A stretch of DNA of 64,000 nt from Gyrodactylus bullatarudis (Eukaryota; Platyhelminthes; Monogenea; Gyrodactylidea; Gyrodactylidae), in the NCBI GenBank assembly GCA_012064415.1, contig SSNU01000132.1:62001-126000 (forward strand), read 5' to 3'. Numbering within the stretch: position 1 is the first letter of the stretch; every line of letters begins with the position of its first letter. The notes beneath the pieces were generated by a model that was given only the letters and a program-made list of their open reading frames with translations, ran no database searches and was not told the DNA's origin. Below, one piece after another: positions 1-12,800 of the stretch. A program made the position numbers and the translations under genes.

Positions 1-836
1 TTCATGACGTGTATCCGTTCAATATATGGAGTCTATTAAGATCTGGTATTAAGAAAGAAACTTTTATTAGAAAACTGTACCTGTGGAATTCGAAAATATA
101 TTCACCTTGAATTAATCTCCTGAGCTGTTCGATAAATTTTGAACTGATCTTGGATCATACTAATTTATCAGTTTCCAAGCAGTAAACATGATCGAAAGAT
201 AGGAAGTAGACTTTAACAGGTAAAATGAGTGTTTTCTAAAATCTTTACAACTATTTCTGGTCTTCTTGTCTATTGATGATCCAAATAAATAACGTTTGAT
301 TCTTCTCAACCTTAAAATCAACAAAAAATAAAGAAATCACGCCAGGTCGAGATTTAAAATTTCTCCAAAGAAATTTTTTTCGAAATTTTTTTTAAATCAG
401 TCAAAGTAATTAATAATTCTGTGACATCCTATCCCTCTCCATAGTAATTTCCTTCAGTTCAATTTTGGCCTCGTAAAAAACAAGTGAGTAATTTCTCCGC
501 CTCTCGGTAATAATAATTTCTTTCATTGTTTCTTCTTCTCAAAGGAGCATGTTTCCTAGGGATAACTTCAAGAATACAATACATGAAAAGATTTATTGTA
601 AATGTCTCTTTTATTGAGTATTGTTTTATTTTCTTTAAAAAAGTAATAGATTTATAATTTCATCAAACTCTTGTGGTCAATCTGACTTTTATATAAAATC
701 GATTTAATAATAATGGAAAACAATATAAAGGTTTTGGAGTAGTTGTTATTAGATGGGAAGACGGGGGGTTTCTCTCTGACCAATTCGATTACTCAGAATC
801 TCAATCAACTCAATAAACCACTTTTATTAATTGTAT
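1..836. other. Gene-free flank downstream of ULK4
   Basis: No coding region is supported here. The stretch is AT-rich and holds the presumed 3' untranslated end of the ULK4 gene, which reads leftward and stops at 837. A short plus-strand reading frame (743-931) overlaps the last ULK4 exon antisense and starts at a non-ATG codon; it is discussed among the findings. Nothing else structured was seen. Confidence 0.5.
823..828 (-). terminator. Poly(A) signal of ULK4
   Basis: On the minus strand an AATAAA hexamer lies nine bases after the ULK4 stop codon. It supports the proposed last exon and its strand. Confidence 0.55.
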
Positions 837-3800
837 TTACAGAGATTCCTGTTCCAGATAAGGTTTCTTTAAATCTTGTATCAGGGTTAGCATCAAGGAA
901 AGAGTTTCCTTATCAGGAATTCCAAGTTTAATTATTTTATGCACATTTGGATCTGGTAATAATGAGCCAAGCCCAAGGACTGAAGTGACACGAATGGCAT
1001 TGTTCGCTACTTGTAGATCATTATCGAGATTTGGTGTTGAATCAGTTTGTTCTTTGCTGCAATCAATTATAGATTGCATCATTCTCTCTTTTTTCCATGT
1101 ACTATGCATGTCTAGGGCAATCTATTAGAATAAAAAAGATTGATCTAAAATTTTTTCTTCAAAATTTTGGGCTAACAAATGTAAGCATTGTTAATTTTAC
1201 TACAACCTTTGATTCAATGACTATCAATATTACAATTCTCGAACAAATTTTAATAATTATCAGATACAGATGATTTTATTCACGTAGAAATCTATTCTCT
1301 GAACTATCTAGAAATAAATTTTTTGAATTCCAATATGAAATGAGACAATAAGTTGTTAAATTTAAAAGAATTTCTGCATCTGGCCCTTTTACGCATTTCA
1401 AAAATTACCCACCCATCGATTTCTAGATCATGAAGTTAAAGTGTTTTTGATAAAAAATATGGACAATTATTTTCTCATTGGCTAGCTTTATATTTTGTGG
1501 TGACAAAATATTGATATATTCTGAAATATTCTTTTGTAAAGATAATATAAAGGATAAATTTACATGGAAATAAACATCAACTTACTTTAACACAAATAGC
1601 TTGAATTGATTCAAATTTTGTCAGACTTGAAAGACCGTCTAAAATACTGAGTATGAGATGGCCTTTCCTTTCACAGACAACTTTTTTTATTTGAACAATA
1701 TCCTCAATAATTGAAAGGGTTATGGATAAGAGCTGATTTTCTATTGTTCCAGCTTCAAAGACAGCAGCATCTTTAAAGAAGGAAAATTTTATCAAATTTA
1801 ATAAAGTCCCACAGTGATAGTTCTACCACACGTCATTTTAGCAACTCATTATTTTTCATTCAAGCCTCAGAAAATACTTCATTTGCCACCCATTCGACAG
1901 GAAATTTATTAATCTCCTGGCAAAGATCTCAGCTCTATCATTCGTCAAACTCGTGCTATACTAATTCAAATAACTTAATTTTTGTTTAAAACGTTTTTTG
2001 GAAAACTTAAATAGAACGTAAGATAACTTTTATCGAGTAATCATATCTGTAGAATTCAAATATGCAATCGCTTGATCAAAAAATTACCCATTTTTAGACC
2101 GATAACTTCTAAATCAAAAATAATTGCATTAAAACAACTATAGATTCGTAATCAGCGTATTTACAAACCATAGGATAGACAAAAGATTGAATGCGGATCA
2201 TGAAAAAAAATTCTCTGGGACTTAAAGAGTTAAAAATCAATGATAATTTAGCAATAATTCCTTTGAGGCCCCCTATCGGACTTAATTGAGAGTGAAATTT
2301 CAATAATATCAGCCTTCAGTACTTTTTATTGACTTCCCAAAGCTTGATACTTAATATTTTTTTTATACTCAAGAAGCTGAAAATCCGCGAAAACTTGCAA
2401 TTCAAGCATTTTCTATCTCTTTTTCAAATTTTTTATTAACTATAAATTTTCACATTCTTAATCAAAATTTATGATCCAGAATTTTTCTTCAAGTTTTATG
2501 ATAAGAAAATAATACACAACTTAATTTATTAAACATGTTATTTTTCAAATAAGAATAACTCATTACGGGACAAAGAGAGGAAATATGATTTGAGAAAACT
2601 CTTTTCAATTTGACAATAGCACCTCTTATTTGCTTGTAAAGATCTCAAATGAGGATATTTTAAAGATAGAAACATTTTTCGTAATAATTCCATAGCATAG
2701 CAATTATAAAAGAATCAATTTTCTATTAGGAGAAAATTCCTTCGTTAGTGAATGAAGAGAAATCAAAGATCTATCGATAAATAAAGAGAAAAGGATTTCT
2801 TCACTTGACAACTGAATCGTCAAATTAGAAACCAAAATTTCTTATAATATTATTATTATAATAATAAGAATGATGAAACTCTGTCTCGTATTTTTCTAGG
2901 GAAATTTACACTTGCAGTATCATTTTTTTCGTTTATTTCATTTACAGTATAATAGACCGATGTTTTTTACACTTACAGTAGCATTATTTATTTTATTTTC
3001 TTCATCAGTATCAAAAGATGAAATAATTTAAGAAACAGCATAATAGACCAATACTATATCCTTTCACTTTCAGTATCAATGATAATGAAAATTTACTGAC
3101 ACGGTATCATTTCACGTTATTTTTTTCAAAAAATTTTTATCATCTATATTATTAAAATCAAAGACCGTTTTTTTGTAATGAGTTGGCGATCAGAGTTTTC
3201 ATCAAATCAACTTCATACTTAAAAATATTATAGACCTACTGTCTCTGAAGGTTTAGCAAAAAAAATTTCTTCGATATCTCATTCTATTTCGAAATTAGTG
3301 ATCATTTAAAATTGACCAATCAGAGAGCTTTGTATCTTTTTTCTCATGCATGATCATGATCATATCCATGTATATCGTGTATGCAGCATCAGATATACAT
3401 AGATGTATATATAACTCTATTCCTTCCTACTTTTCGCTACACATTGATGTGATACACATGACTTTTGACTCTATTACAAATTTACACGTATTATTAATTC
3501 TGATTGGTCCCAACATTTTAGTGTCTCTCTGTCAATCACTTGAATATACAAGTCACATCAAGTTTTGAATTTATTCTTCGTTCGAATTGATAAAAAAATT
3601 AACATTTATCATGTATATTTTAACATATCATAGACATATTCCCATGCTATGACACACATAATGATAATTACTATTTTTATACCTCAACCGGTTTCATATA
3701 CATAATCTAAATAACCACTTACTTCCTCCAATGACATAGGAAAACACATAGAACTGTATTGTCTATTATAACACTAATTATAAATATCGTTGAGTCTCAA

Positions 3801-6800
3801 TAATTTCTCATTGCCCATATTTCTGTACACATTATCAATGCCTATCTAAGTAGCAAGAATCCAAAATTCGCCTAGCCATTAAAATCATTAGTGAGTTCAG
3901 ACTTTCTTTAAATAGAGACATTATAATATACAATAATAATAATTATTATTATTTTCATAAAGTTACTATCAGTTCTATTTGATTTTGGGGTTTTCGCCTC
4001 GATATTGTGAGTTGAACAATTTTCAAGGGTCAAATTTAAAATTTAAATATTTAATATTTGCAATTTTTAAAGGATATTCTATCGAGTTTCAAAAATATTT
4101 CTGGTACAATACTTCAATTAATACTTTCTTGAATTTGTGAGTTTTAGGAATTTTTACAATAATCCTATTTTAATTTTAAAAAGCTATCTTGAGTACAATT
4201 TATAACTAGGCTAATTATTGACAATTTATTCTGAACGTTTTATGACATTTATTAGGAGCGTATTTCAGTCTAAATTAGAATAAATAAAAACTATCACCGA
4301 ATCATCAAATTAAAAAATATTTATCCTTATTTATATGAAATCAAAAGAAATCTTTATGTATTTAATCAATTAATTAATAAAACAATTTAAGTCAACCTTC
4401 TCATAGAAGATATTTAAAATCTATATTCGAAACATTATGAAGTCTTCAAGAAAATAGCGCTTTTATAATGAAGTTTTCTCTATTACAAGTATTTAAATTT
4501 TAGAAAAAAATTTTGAAAATTATTCCCTCTCTAAATTTATCCATAAGTCGAATTTATAAAAAAATTATTTTCGATAAGAATATGATCAGTATCCAAGCTT
4601 ATCAAAAAATAATTTTGTATAGTTTTGTCTGAAATAAAATTTACATTGACAATTATAATTATCAATTATAATGAAACAGATAAAATAGTTACTGAGTCTC
4701 TAAAAACACTAATTTTTAGATAGTCTTATATATTTTTATTTCCAAGACCCCTACATCATTCTTATTCACCTGATTGCAGTAACATAAAAAAGAAGATTTA
4801 TATAAATACGATTATAATGAGAATAATTATTCTTATTTAGAAATTTATACTCTAGAGAAAATAGGGATGTGATTATGATAATGTATTAACTATTTTAGTG
4901 AATTTTCCTACGATTATAGAATATGCCCAAGAGAAAAAGATCAGACATAGGAAGATCTACCATTAACACAGTTCGTGTGACAAGATTTACACATGAAAAT
5001 CCTACCAACTCTCATATTCCAAATGCCTTTTGCTATAACCCATATGACGAATATCAGAAGTTTTGGAAAAATGAGCAATAAATGCAGACATTGTCATGCA
5101 GTTAAGTTTAATGGAGAAGCCCCAGGATTGTGTTGTGCCTCTGGTAAAATTAAAATTGACTTAATGCGTCCACCTCCTGAACCACTCAAATCACTTTTTG
5201 AAGGAGAGACATCAAAATCAAGAAAATTCCTGCTTTCAAATGACTTCATTGCTGCCTATAAAAATTTCGAGCAAAATCATCTTACATTTAAAGTTCAGGA
5301 CCAAGTATATCACCAAATCGGATCGCTCATGCCAGCTGTCAATAATTCTGAAAAGTTTTTACAAATTTATTTCATGGATAGCGATGACCAGAATGCTATA
5401 AGATGTCACAAAAATGAAAACCTAGACCCAAATATTATCCGTGATCTTGGAGATTTTTATATCATAAGAACCAATTAGTCACTGATTTTAAAACAGCTTC
5501 TCAAATTTTATCCTCAGATACTCATTCTATTCTTATAAAGGCCGATAGAGTTCCAGCTGGTCAACATGAACGAAGATATAACACGCCGGCAATTGGCGAA
5601 ATAAGCCATTATTATCGAATACGATGTTTTTTATGGAAGAGATATCGTTCTTAAACTCAGAAATCAATCCTTAAAAAGAATATCAGAAACACATCGCCTT
5701 TATGATCCCCTACAATATCCCTTGATAGATTATGACGGATCTGATGGTAATCATCTCACAATTCCTATGATTAATCCTGCAAATTTTATTGTCTCTAACA
5801 AGAATTGTTCGGCTATGAACTATTACTCCTATATATTTATGGTTCGTCCGGAAATAAGTCACATCCACAAATTTCGAAAACTTTTTAACCAATTTATCCT
5901 CGATTTCTTATGCCAAAATTGAAAGTATTCGTCTTCTTTATTTATCTTAAATAAATAAATTATGATCAGTATATTCACTTAAAGGACGCCATAAAGAACG
6001 AGGAAGATATGAATGGTTTAGGTCGCATGAAAATCCTACCTAGCACATACGTTGGCAGTCCCAGACATGTTATAACATTCTCACTGATTGGATCTCATTG
6101 GAGGATAAAGCTAGAGCATTAGATGACCTAACCGATGATCAAGAGCTAAAAAAGTTCTTATTCCTCACGTTTACAGATCTAAGAATTAAATGGCAACTCA
6201 GTCATTGTATGACAGCTCATCACTACACGAGCTTGCTAATGAAGCCACGCATTTATTTGAAAATTTATACAAATAATTTCGATTTTGATATCTATCCTTT
6301 TATAGCCAACAAGAACAGCTTTTATTTAATTTTTATTATATAATTTTTTATTATTTTAATAAATTTGAAGATTACTCTTACGTACTGAACACTTTAGAAA
6401 GCTTTATGCATAATGAGAAATTCAAGCAGCAAAAAAAAATTTCGTAGTGGAACAAAAAAGGAATATAATTTTTTTAATCTACCAAATAAAAAATGGCTTC
6501 AAATTTTATTGAGTTGGTTACGCTAGAGTTGATATAACTAATGTTAAAATTGCAAAATATTGCCAGGTTAGGATTGGAAAAATATTAGTAGTATGATAGA
6601 AATTTTTTGAAAAAAATAACGTGAAATGATACCGTGTCAGTAAATTTTCATTATCATTGATACTGAAAGTGAAAGGATATAGTATTGGTCTATTATGCTG
6701 TTTCTTAAATTATTTCATCTTTTGATACTGATGAAGAAAATAAAATAAATAATGCTACTGTAAGTGTAAAAAACATCGGTCTATTATACTGTAAATGAAA

Positions 6801-9800
6801 TAAACGAAAAAAATGATACTGCAAGTGTAAATTTCCCTTTTTTCATTTCAAGACAATTTTCCGCTGTTCTCAATTCAAAATCTATAGGGATTAACAATTT
6901 ATTGAAGTGAACTCACTTTCAGTTTCTTGTGCCCAACCATTGATGATGCTACCTAGGAAGATTATTAAATCAACCTTTCGTATGGCAGCATTTGGTTTCA
7001 GAGACTCCGAGTCCATTGGTGTTTGGTTAAGCTTCGGCTTCTGATTGACAAACTCATCCGCAAGTAGGAGAGATTCTCTTAATTGAGCAAAAGTGGTAAC
7101 AAGACAAGAAAGACAACTGTATGCTGGTAGCCATTTTTCCATTTTCTTCTTACGTTCGGAGTAGGGGGATTTTTTGGCCTCTTCAATATGTCCTATTCCA
7201 AAGCATATCTATTTATCGAAAGGATCGTGTAACTACTTTGTAGTAAAAACATGATTGTTTAAAAAGAAATGCTTACTTCGTAGCATATTCTTGGAATAGC
7301 ATATACCCTGAGAAGTTCATGTACATGGAGGGCACAATCTCTTAAATACGCGTTTATTGAAGATTCCTCAAAGTTTCCAGAAGAATCTCTATTCAAGCAG
7401 CCTGGCAATTTCATTCGGCAAGCAAGTGGAATTGCAACAGACGAATTGTATGATATCAGTGAAGCAGTTATAATGTAAACCTTTTAAAAGAAGAAATTAA
7501 AACTCGCAACAATCAAAATTATACTGTAGTTGAATTTTAAAAAACTTACTTTTGCCCTTAACAAGGCATGGGGAATGTTGAAGCATCGGAATATGGCTCG
7601 GTAAAAATTCTGGTTCTTCATTAACTCTTCCTGTGTGCCAATATGATTTTGGTTGAATGTATCAAACGATGTTACATATTTTGAGAATCTCTGTTGTAGT
7701 GTGGCATTTTTAAAATTCTTTGGATATCCCATTGTCTGTGTTAGACCCAGGGCAGTTAGAGAAAAGAATTTTTCCTAGTATAATGAAAGTTTTTGATTAA
7801 AAAACTTTTTAATTAACTTTTTCCATTAAAATAATGTGATCAAATGGAATTATTTATGAGATTTGTAACTGTCTTATCCATAAATAGAAATAAAATATAT
7901 TTTACTTTTTTACTAACTTTATTTGTAATGGTTCAGACTATTTTTGGTTAGAATAAATCAAGATTACTTTTGAAGAAGAGATATTTAGCTCAAAACAAAA
8001 TAATTTTAAATTATGATGGAAATATCAGAATATAAAAATTTTCAACTCAAAGTTTAAAAAAATTTAAAAACCGCGCCATCTCGAATTTCAAAATGTCTCT
8101 AAAATTTCCAAAATAACTTTTCTTCAAAATTTTTTTCTCAAATCAGTTACCAAAAAATTTTGATACCTTGATGAAAAAATGAGATGTTTGTAAAAATCAT
8201 GAATTCCCAAATTCATCGAGAATAGCTTTAGTATAATATTAGGCTCCAATATAGAAGTAATGTAAGATATCTTTCCCAAAATCGCCAAAGAATAGCTAAG
8301 CTTATCACTTGACTATGTAATACATAGTATGTATGACTATAATTTGAGGTAAAAGAAGTTAAAACTTGCTTACCTGTACATTTTGTTCCAGGGATAAATC
8401 TAATGATTCGACAAAATTATCAATTTTCACTTTATTAATAATACCAGAAAAGAAGAGACCGGATCTATAGTTAATTAAGCTTGTTACAGCCACTGCACAG
8501 TTGTCCTTGACACTCAAATTTTCTTCTTTTGTGTCACTGGCACACTTCCAAAGTTTTTCAACCACCTGGTGTAAGAAATTCACGTTTAGATGAGTTTTAA
8601 AAAAAGTATATCTAAAACCTACGTCAGGGACTGCAAAAGCTCCTATGAATGATTGGAAGTTTTCATGAATTTTTTGTATTTGGTCAGAATCCTCTGATGT
8701 TACAGACTTTAATGTACATTGAGCCAGATTACATCCAATTGGTGTGAGAACCAAATTCATTATAGCTTTTGAGGCAAACTTTTGAATTTCTTCCAGCTAA
8801 AATAAATCTTTAAAGTTTTTTTATTTCACCGGATCTCTTCAAAACCTTGAACCGGCTTCATATTTTCATTATTTAAATTCTCGTTTTGTTATTTTGAGGG
8901 ATGAAAAATTTGTATCTCAGCTTTAGGAATTCAGTAGGCCAGCTTAGAGCCTGATGAGATCAGTTTGGCTACTCAAATTTATAATGATATATGATGCAGA
9001 AACCTTCAATAAATACTGTATTAGTAAAAGTTGATTTAATTGGAATATAACGCTTCAGTACAAGCGTAACATCCTACTGAAAAAGCTACTTGACCATCTG
9101 AGAAAGACTTCTTATCATTATTTACTTTTACTAAGATTTAATAATCTATAGGATCAAAACAATTTTCCTATTGATGTAGAAATTACATTTTAGAAGCCTA
9201 TTATTATCAAGTATAAAAGAAAATAGGGAACTCACTTTCTCTTCTTTCGACTTTATATTCAAGGCATTGAGAAGAAGTTTAGAAATATAGTCCCAATTCA
9301 ACTGATTCAGCTCAATATCCATAAGCTTTTCCATATCGATTTGGTTTCTATAGTACATGCTAGATACAATACCATGCATGGCCAACTGCATGATTGATAA
9401 TTCTCCAATTACTAGAATAATACTAGCATCGTAATCTCGATTTAGTACGGCTCTCTTATGGTGTCTTGTGAATATCTCGATCAGATTTTTTATTGCCTGT
9501 GATACCTATAAAGAAAGAAAAGTAGGGAATTTTTGACTTAAATAGGACATAAAATCGACATAACTATTACACACTAATCGAGATACAATTAAAACTATGA
9601 TAAATTATTAACGCGATACAGAATTTAACTTGAAACTTGGATGAGTGGAAAGTTTGGCATTCAGTTTGATACTCAAATTGATACTTTTCTAAAAATTTGA
9701 AATTTCCTTTTTAACATCAAAAAATAAAAATCCTAAATTTTTATTCCATAACTTACAAAAGTTTAATGAAAGAATTTTGGTTTCAAAAAATATCCTGACA

Positions 9801-12800
9801 GCCCTTTTTTTATAAAATCTAAAAACTACGAAAAGACAGATTTCACATTGTGCGGTAAAAGTCTCTGAAAAGTCTTTTAGATTGGTTGTAAAATTCATTG
9901 AAAAATTTCTTCATAGATTTTTAAAAGATAAGTTTGTTCTTTTTACATTATAATTATGTAACCGAATATATAATTATAATCGTTGGAGGAACAGTTATGA
10001 TACGATTTTTTTTGAAATCAGAAAATCTTTTTCGTACACAGAAATATAGAAATTAATAATTGTAAAATTAAGAGAACAGGGAAAGAGTGTTCAATGTGCC
10101 CGGTGTGGGAGGGTTTGAACCGAATGAGAGGTGAGAGAGATACCACTGCGCCACATTGGATCAAAATAAATACCTCATATAATAAATCAAAGTCTTCATT
10201 TAATTAAGAATAGTTATTTGTTAGAATATACTCAAACTTAATAATGCATCACTATGAAATTCAGGAATGTTTTAATTTACCAATGAAATTGCACGCTTGA
10301 GTGAAGTAAAAGAATAAAAATTTACAACCTGTGGAATAGCTACAGCATCACTAGAATGACCCAAGGAATTCTGAAAAAACTCTCTTCAAATAATTGATTA
10401 TAAAGCACACAATTTCTGCTTAACCAATGGCTTGGTTAAATGGTCATTTGTGATAAGTATGCACTGCAATACAATTAAACAATTTCTGTTGATATCTTCT
10501 TTTTTACATTGCACAAATACAAAAATGTAGTGTAACATGTAATAACATAGTTTGCATAATCTTATTACTCGAGGATAAAAAGATGAAACTTTCAATGAAC
10601 TGAGATGAATTCAAGAGAGTCTAGGTAGAAAATTAAAAATTTTTCGAGATTAATCTGATTGGTTGATCAAGTTAGCTATCCAAAAAAATCTAAAAAACAC
10701 TTGTGTTAAAAGAGAAAAAGATTGAGTAGCTGTAGAATATTCACACCTTATCAGAAGAGATTGTATTCATCTTTAATTAAAATTGTGCAACTTATGGTAA
10801 AAACACGCATCAAATTTGTTTTGGAATCAACGGTCAAGCCCTGGTTTTATTTAGAAAGTCAAAAAAGGAAATTTACTTGTCAGTGGGGAGGTGATTTTAT
10901 TTGAATTTAAAAAGGGGGCAGGGGGTTCACTTTTTTAAATGTTCTACTTAGGTCATATTGTACTATATTATAATCAGGAAAGTCGGAAAAAATTAATTTT
11001 TTTTATTCTACGATGGAAATAGGCCATGAGTTGTTAAAATAAAAAAATTAATCTAGAAAAAAATTAAGTAGATATTCGAATTTCAAAAATGCGCTAAATT
11101 TCCACATTTTTTAAACGTTTGAGCTCAAAATCTTTATGGTTCTCTAAGATTTAAAGCAATTCGATAGAGACATTTCGGATCATCATTAGACGAAAAATTT
11201 GAAATCGCCTAAATAATTATTTGAATTTTGCGATCATCAGGTTAGAAAATGATCCAAAACTTGGAAGTTTAACTTTTTCTTGAAAATCAAGAATTTCTCT
11301 CAACCCTTTTAGCTAAATTCTCATCTTCATGTCAACTAGTTTCACCTAGGTTTATTTGAATAGATTTCAGATCAAAAGAAGGTTTCTCTAAGTAGCCATT
11401 TCTAGAGTTTTAGATTTCCAAAATGTATGATTATTAAATTAAAGGGGTATTTCCAAAATTGTTGCATTTGCAGATATGGTTACATAAGTAGTAGGCCAAA
11501 ATATGATTTGAGTTACTTTTTTATATTGGATTCGAGGGCCTAAAATTTAATTCATTTTTGGTTCCTTTTTTCAATGCAAAATTTTAAATATTGCCTGTGT
11601 TGAAATTTAATAATTGCTGTCATGGTTAGTCCTCCCTGTACTGAATGATATTTTGCAATTATGGTTACAATCTTGTGAAATCTGTTTTAGATAGCCGTTC
11701 AAGTTTTTTCATGTGTAATTTTTATTCAGAACTATTTCTAGGTACTGATTTGTATCAAATTGAAACAATCGGGAAAAATCCCGAAAAAATTGTAATGGGT
11801 TTAAAGTTATAACATACCTGTTTAAAGAAATCGATGCACATTTCTTTCATGTCACTCCTGGTTGGTTCAAGTTTACTCTTGTCTTCTTCTGATTGCTCAA
11901 TTGAGGATAATATCAAATATTCCTCGTAATAATGAATGAAATTCTGGGTAATCTTGTGCGTCAATATTGATAGGGATCTTGCAAACCAGAGCATGAGAAT
12001 AGTGTCTTTTCTCAACTGCCTCTCATACGACATTAACTCTTTCGAAATAATCTTGAAAAAGTTGCCGATCAAATTCGAGCCGATATTCTCTGTGTTGGCT
12101 GTGTTCTCGGAGAGATAATTCTTTTTCTTGCTTTTCAAGCTGGTCGCACAAGAAATGAACCATGAGGTGTACTGTAGGAGACTTATCTGATGACTTGCTG
12201 GTGTAGACTCCATATCATTCATGATACTCATAAGCTGAAAAATCGATAAAATCTCCTTGAAAGTCGTTTTTCAATCATAATATAATAAATAAATCTCTTG
12301 TTTACATTAACCCTTTTAAAGCTTTAATTTAGAGTCGTTAAAAAAAGGCATAGAAGAGTAAATAAATAAATTATTATTATGTATTGATCTCATTCTTAAA
12401 AATTGATCTGAATAACAATTTCGACTCAAAGAAGAGAGTGAAATTAAATTGAGAATTTCAAAGCAGAACATGTTATTATTCTATAGAAATATTTATTTAT
12501 ATAAAAATATTATTATTAATGATAAAATTATTGTAAAAATATCTATATATGCATCTCTGTGTGACAGTATGTGTGTGTATATTAGCAGTAGAAGAAAATA
12601 ATAAACCTGTGAACCAACTGAAACCTCAAAATGAACTAATGCATTCTCTCCATCTATGGAATGAATAGAGAACACTTGTTGTTTAGATATAGTATATTAT
12701 CCATGTATATATACTCAATATTTTATTATCATTAAATAATTAAACATTCATATATCTCATCGATTAGTTTTATGTTGGAAAAGATTTCATTTTTCATTAA

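Larger units (their letters stand above)
2899..6837. mobile_element. 3.9-kb DNA transposon-like element with 245-bp terminal inverted repeats
   Basis: The two ends (2899-3143 and 6593-6837) are inverted copies of each other with very few differences. Each begins GGGAAATTTACACTTGCAGT and contains sub-repeats of the type ACACTTRCAGTAKCAT and CAGYATAATAGACC. Long inverted termini of this kind are seen in Mutator-like elements. The 8-bp flanks (TTTTTCTA and TTTTTTCA) agree at six positions, so a target duplication is possible but not shown. No transposase of its own was recognised; the interior carries a broken Helitron gene. It sits in the 5.1-kb intron between ULK4 exons 12 and 13, so splicing must cross it. 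Confidence 0.75.

Noticed and set aside
2109..2303. Minus-strand open frame in the large ULK4 intron as an extra exon
   Set aside because: It starts at a non-ATG codon, lies in a dispersed repeat, and no acceptor gives the phase needed; exons 12 and 13 join in phase without it and the total length already fits ULK4.
2840..2870. TATTATTATAATAATAA stretch as a possible palindromic regulatory site
   Set aside because: Such AT microsatellites recur throughout the window and carry no specific signal.
3350..3568. 72-codon plus-strand frame inside the element with long inverted termini
   Set aside because: No similarity to transposases or host proteins; composition is that of random AT-rich DNA.
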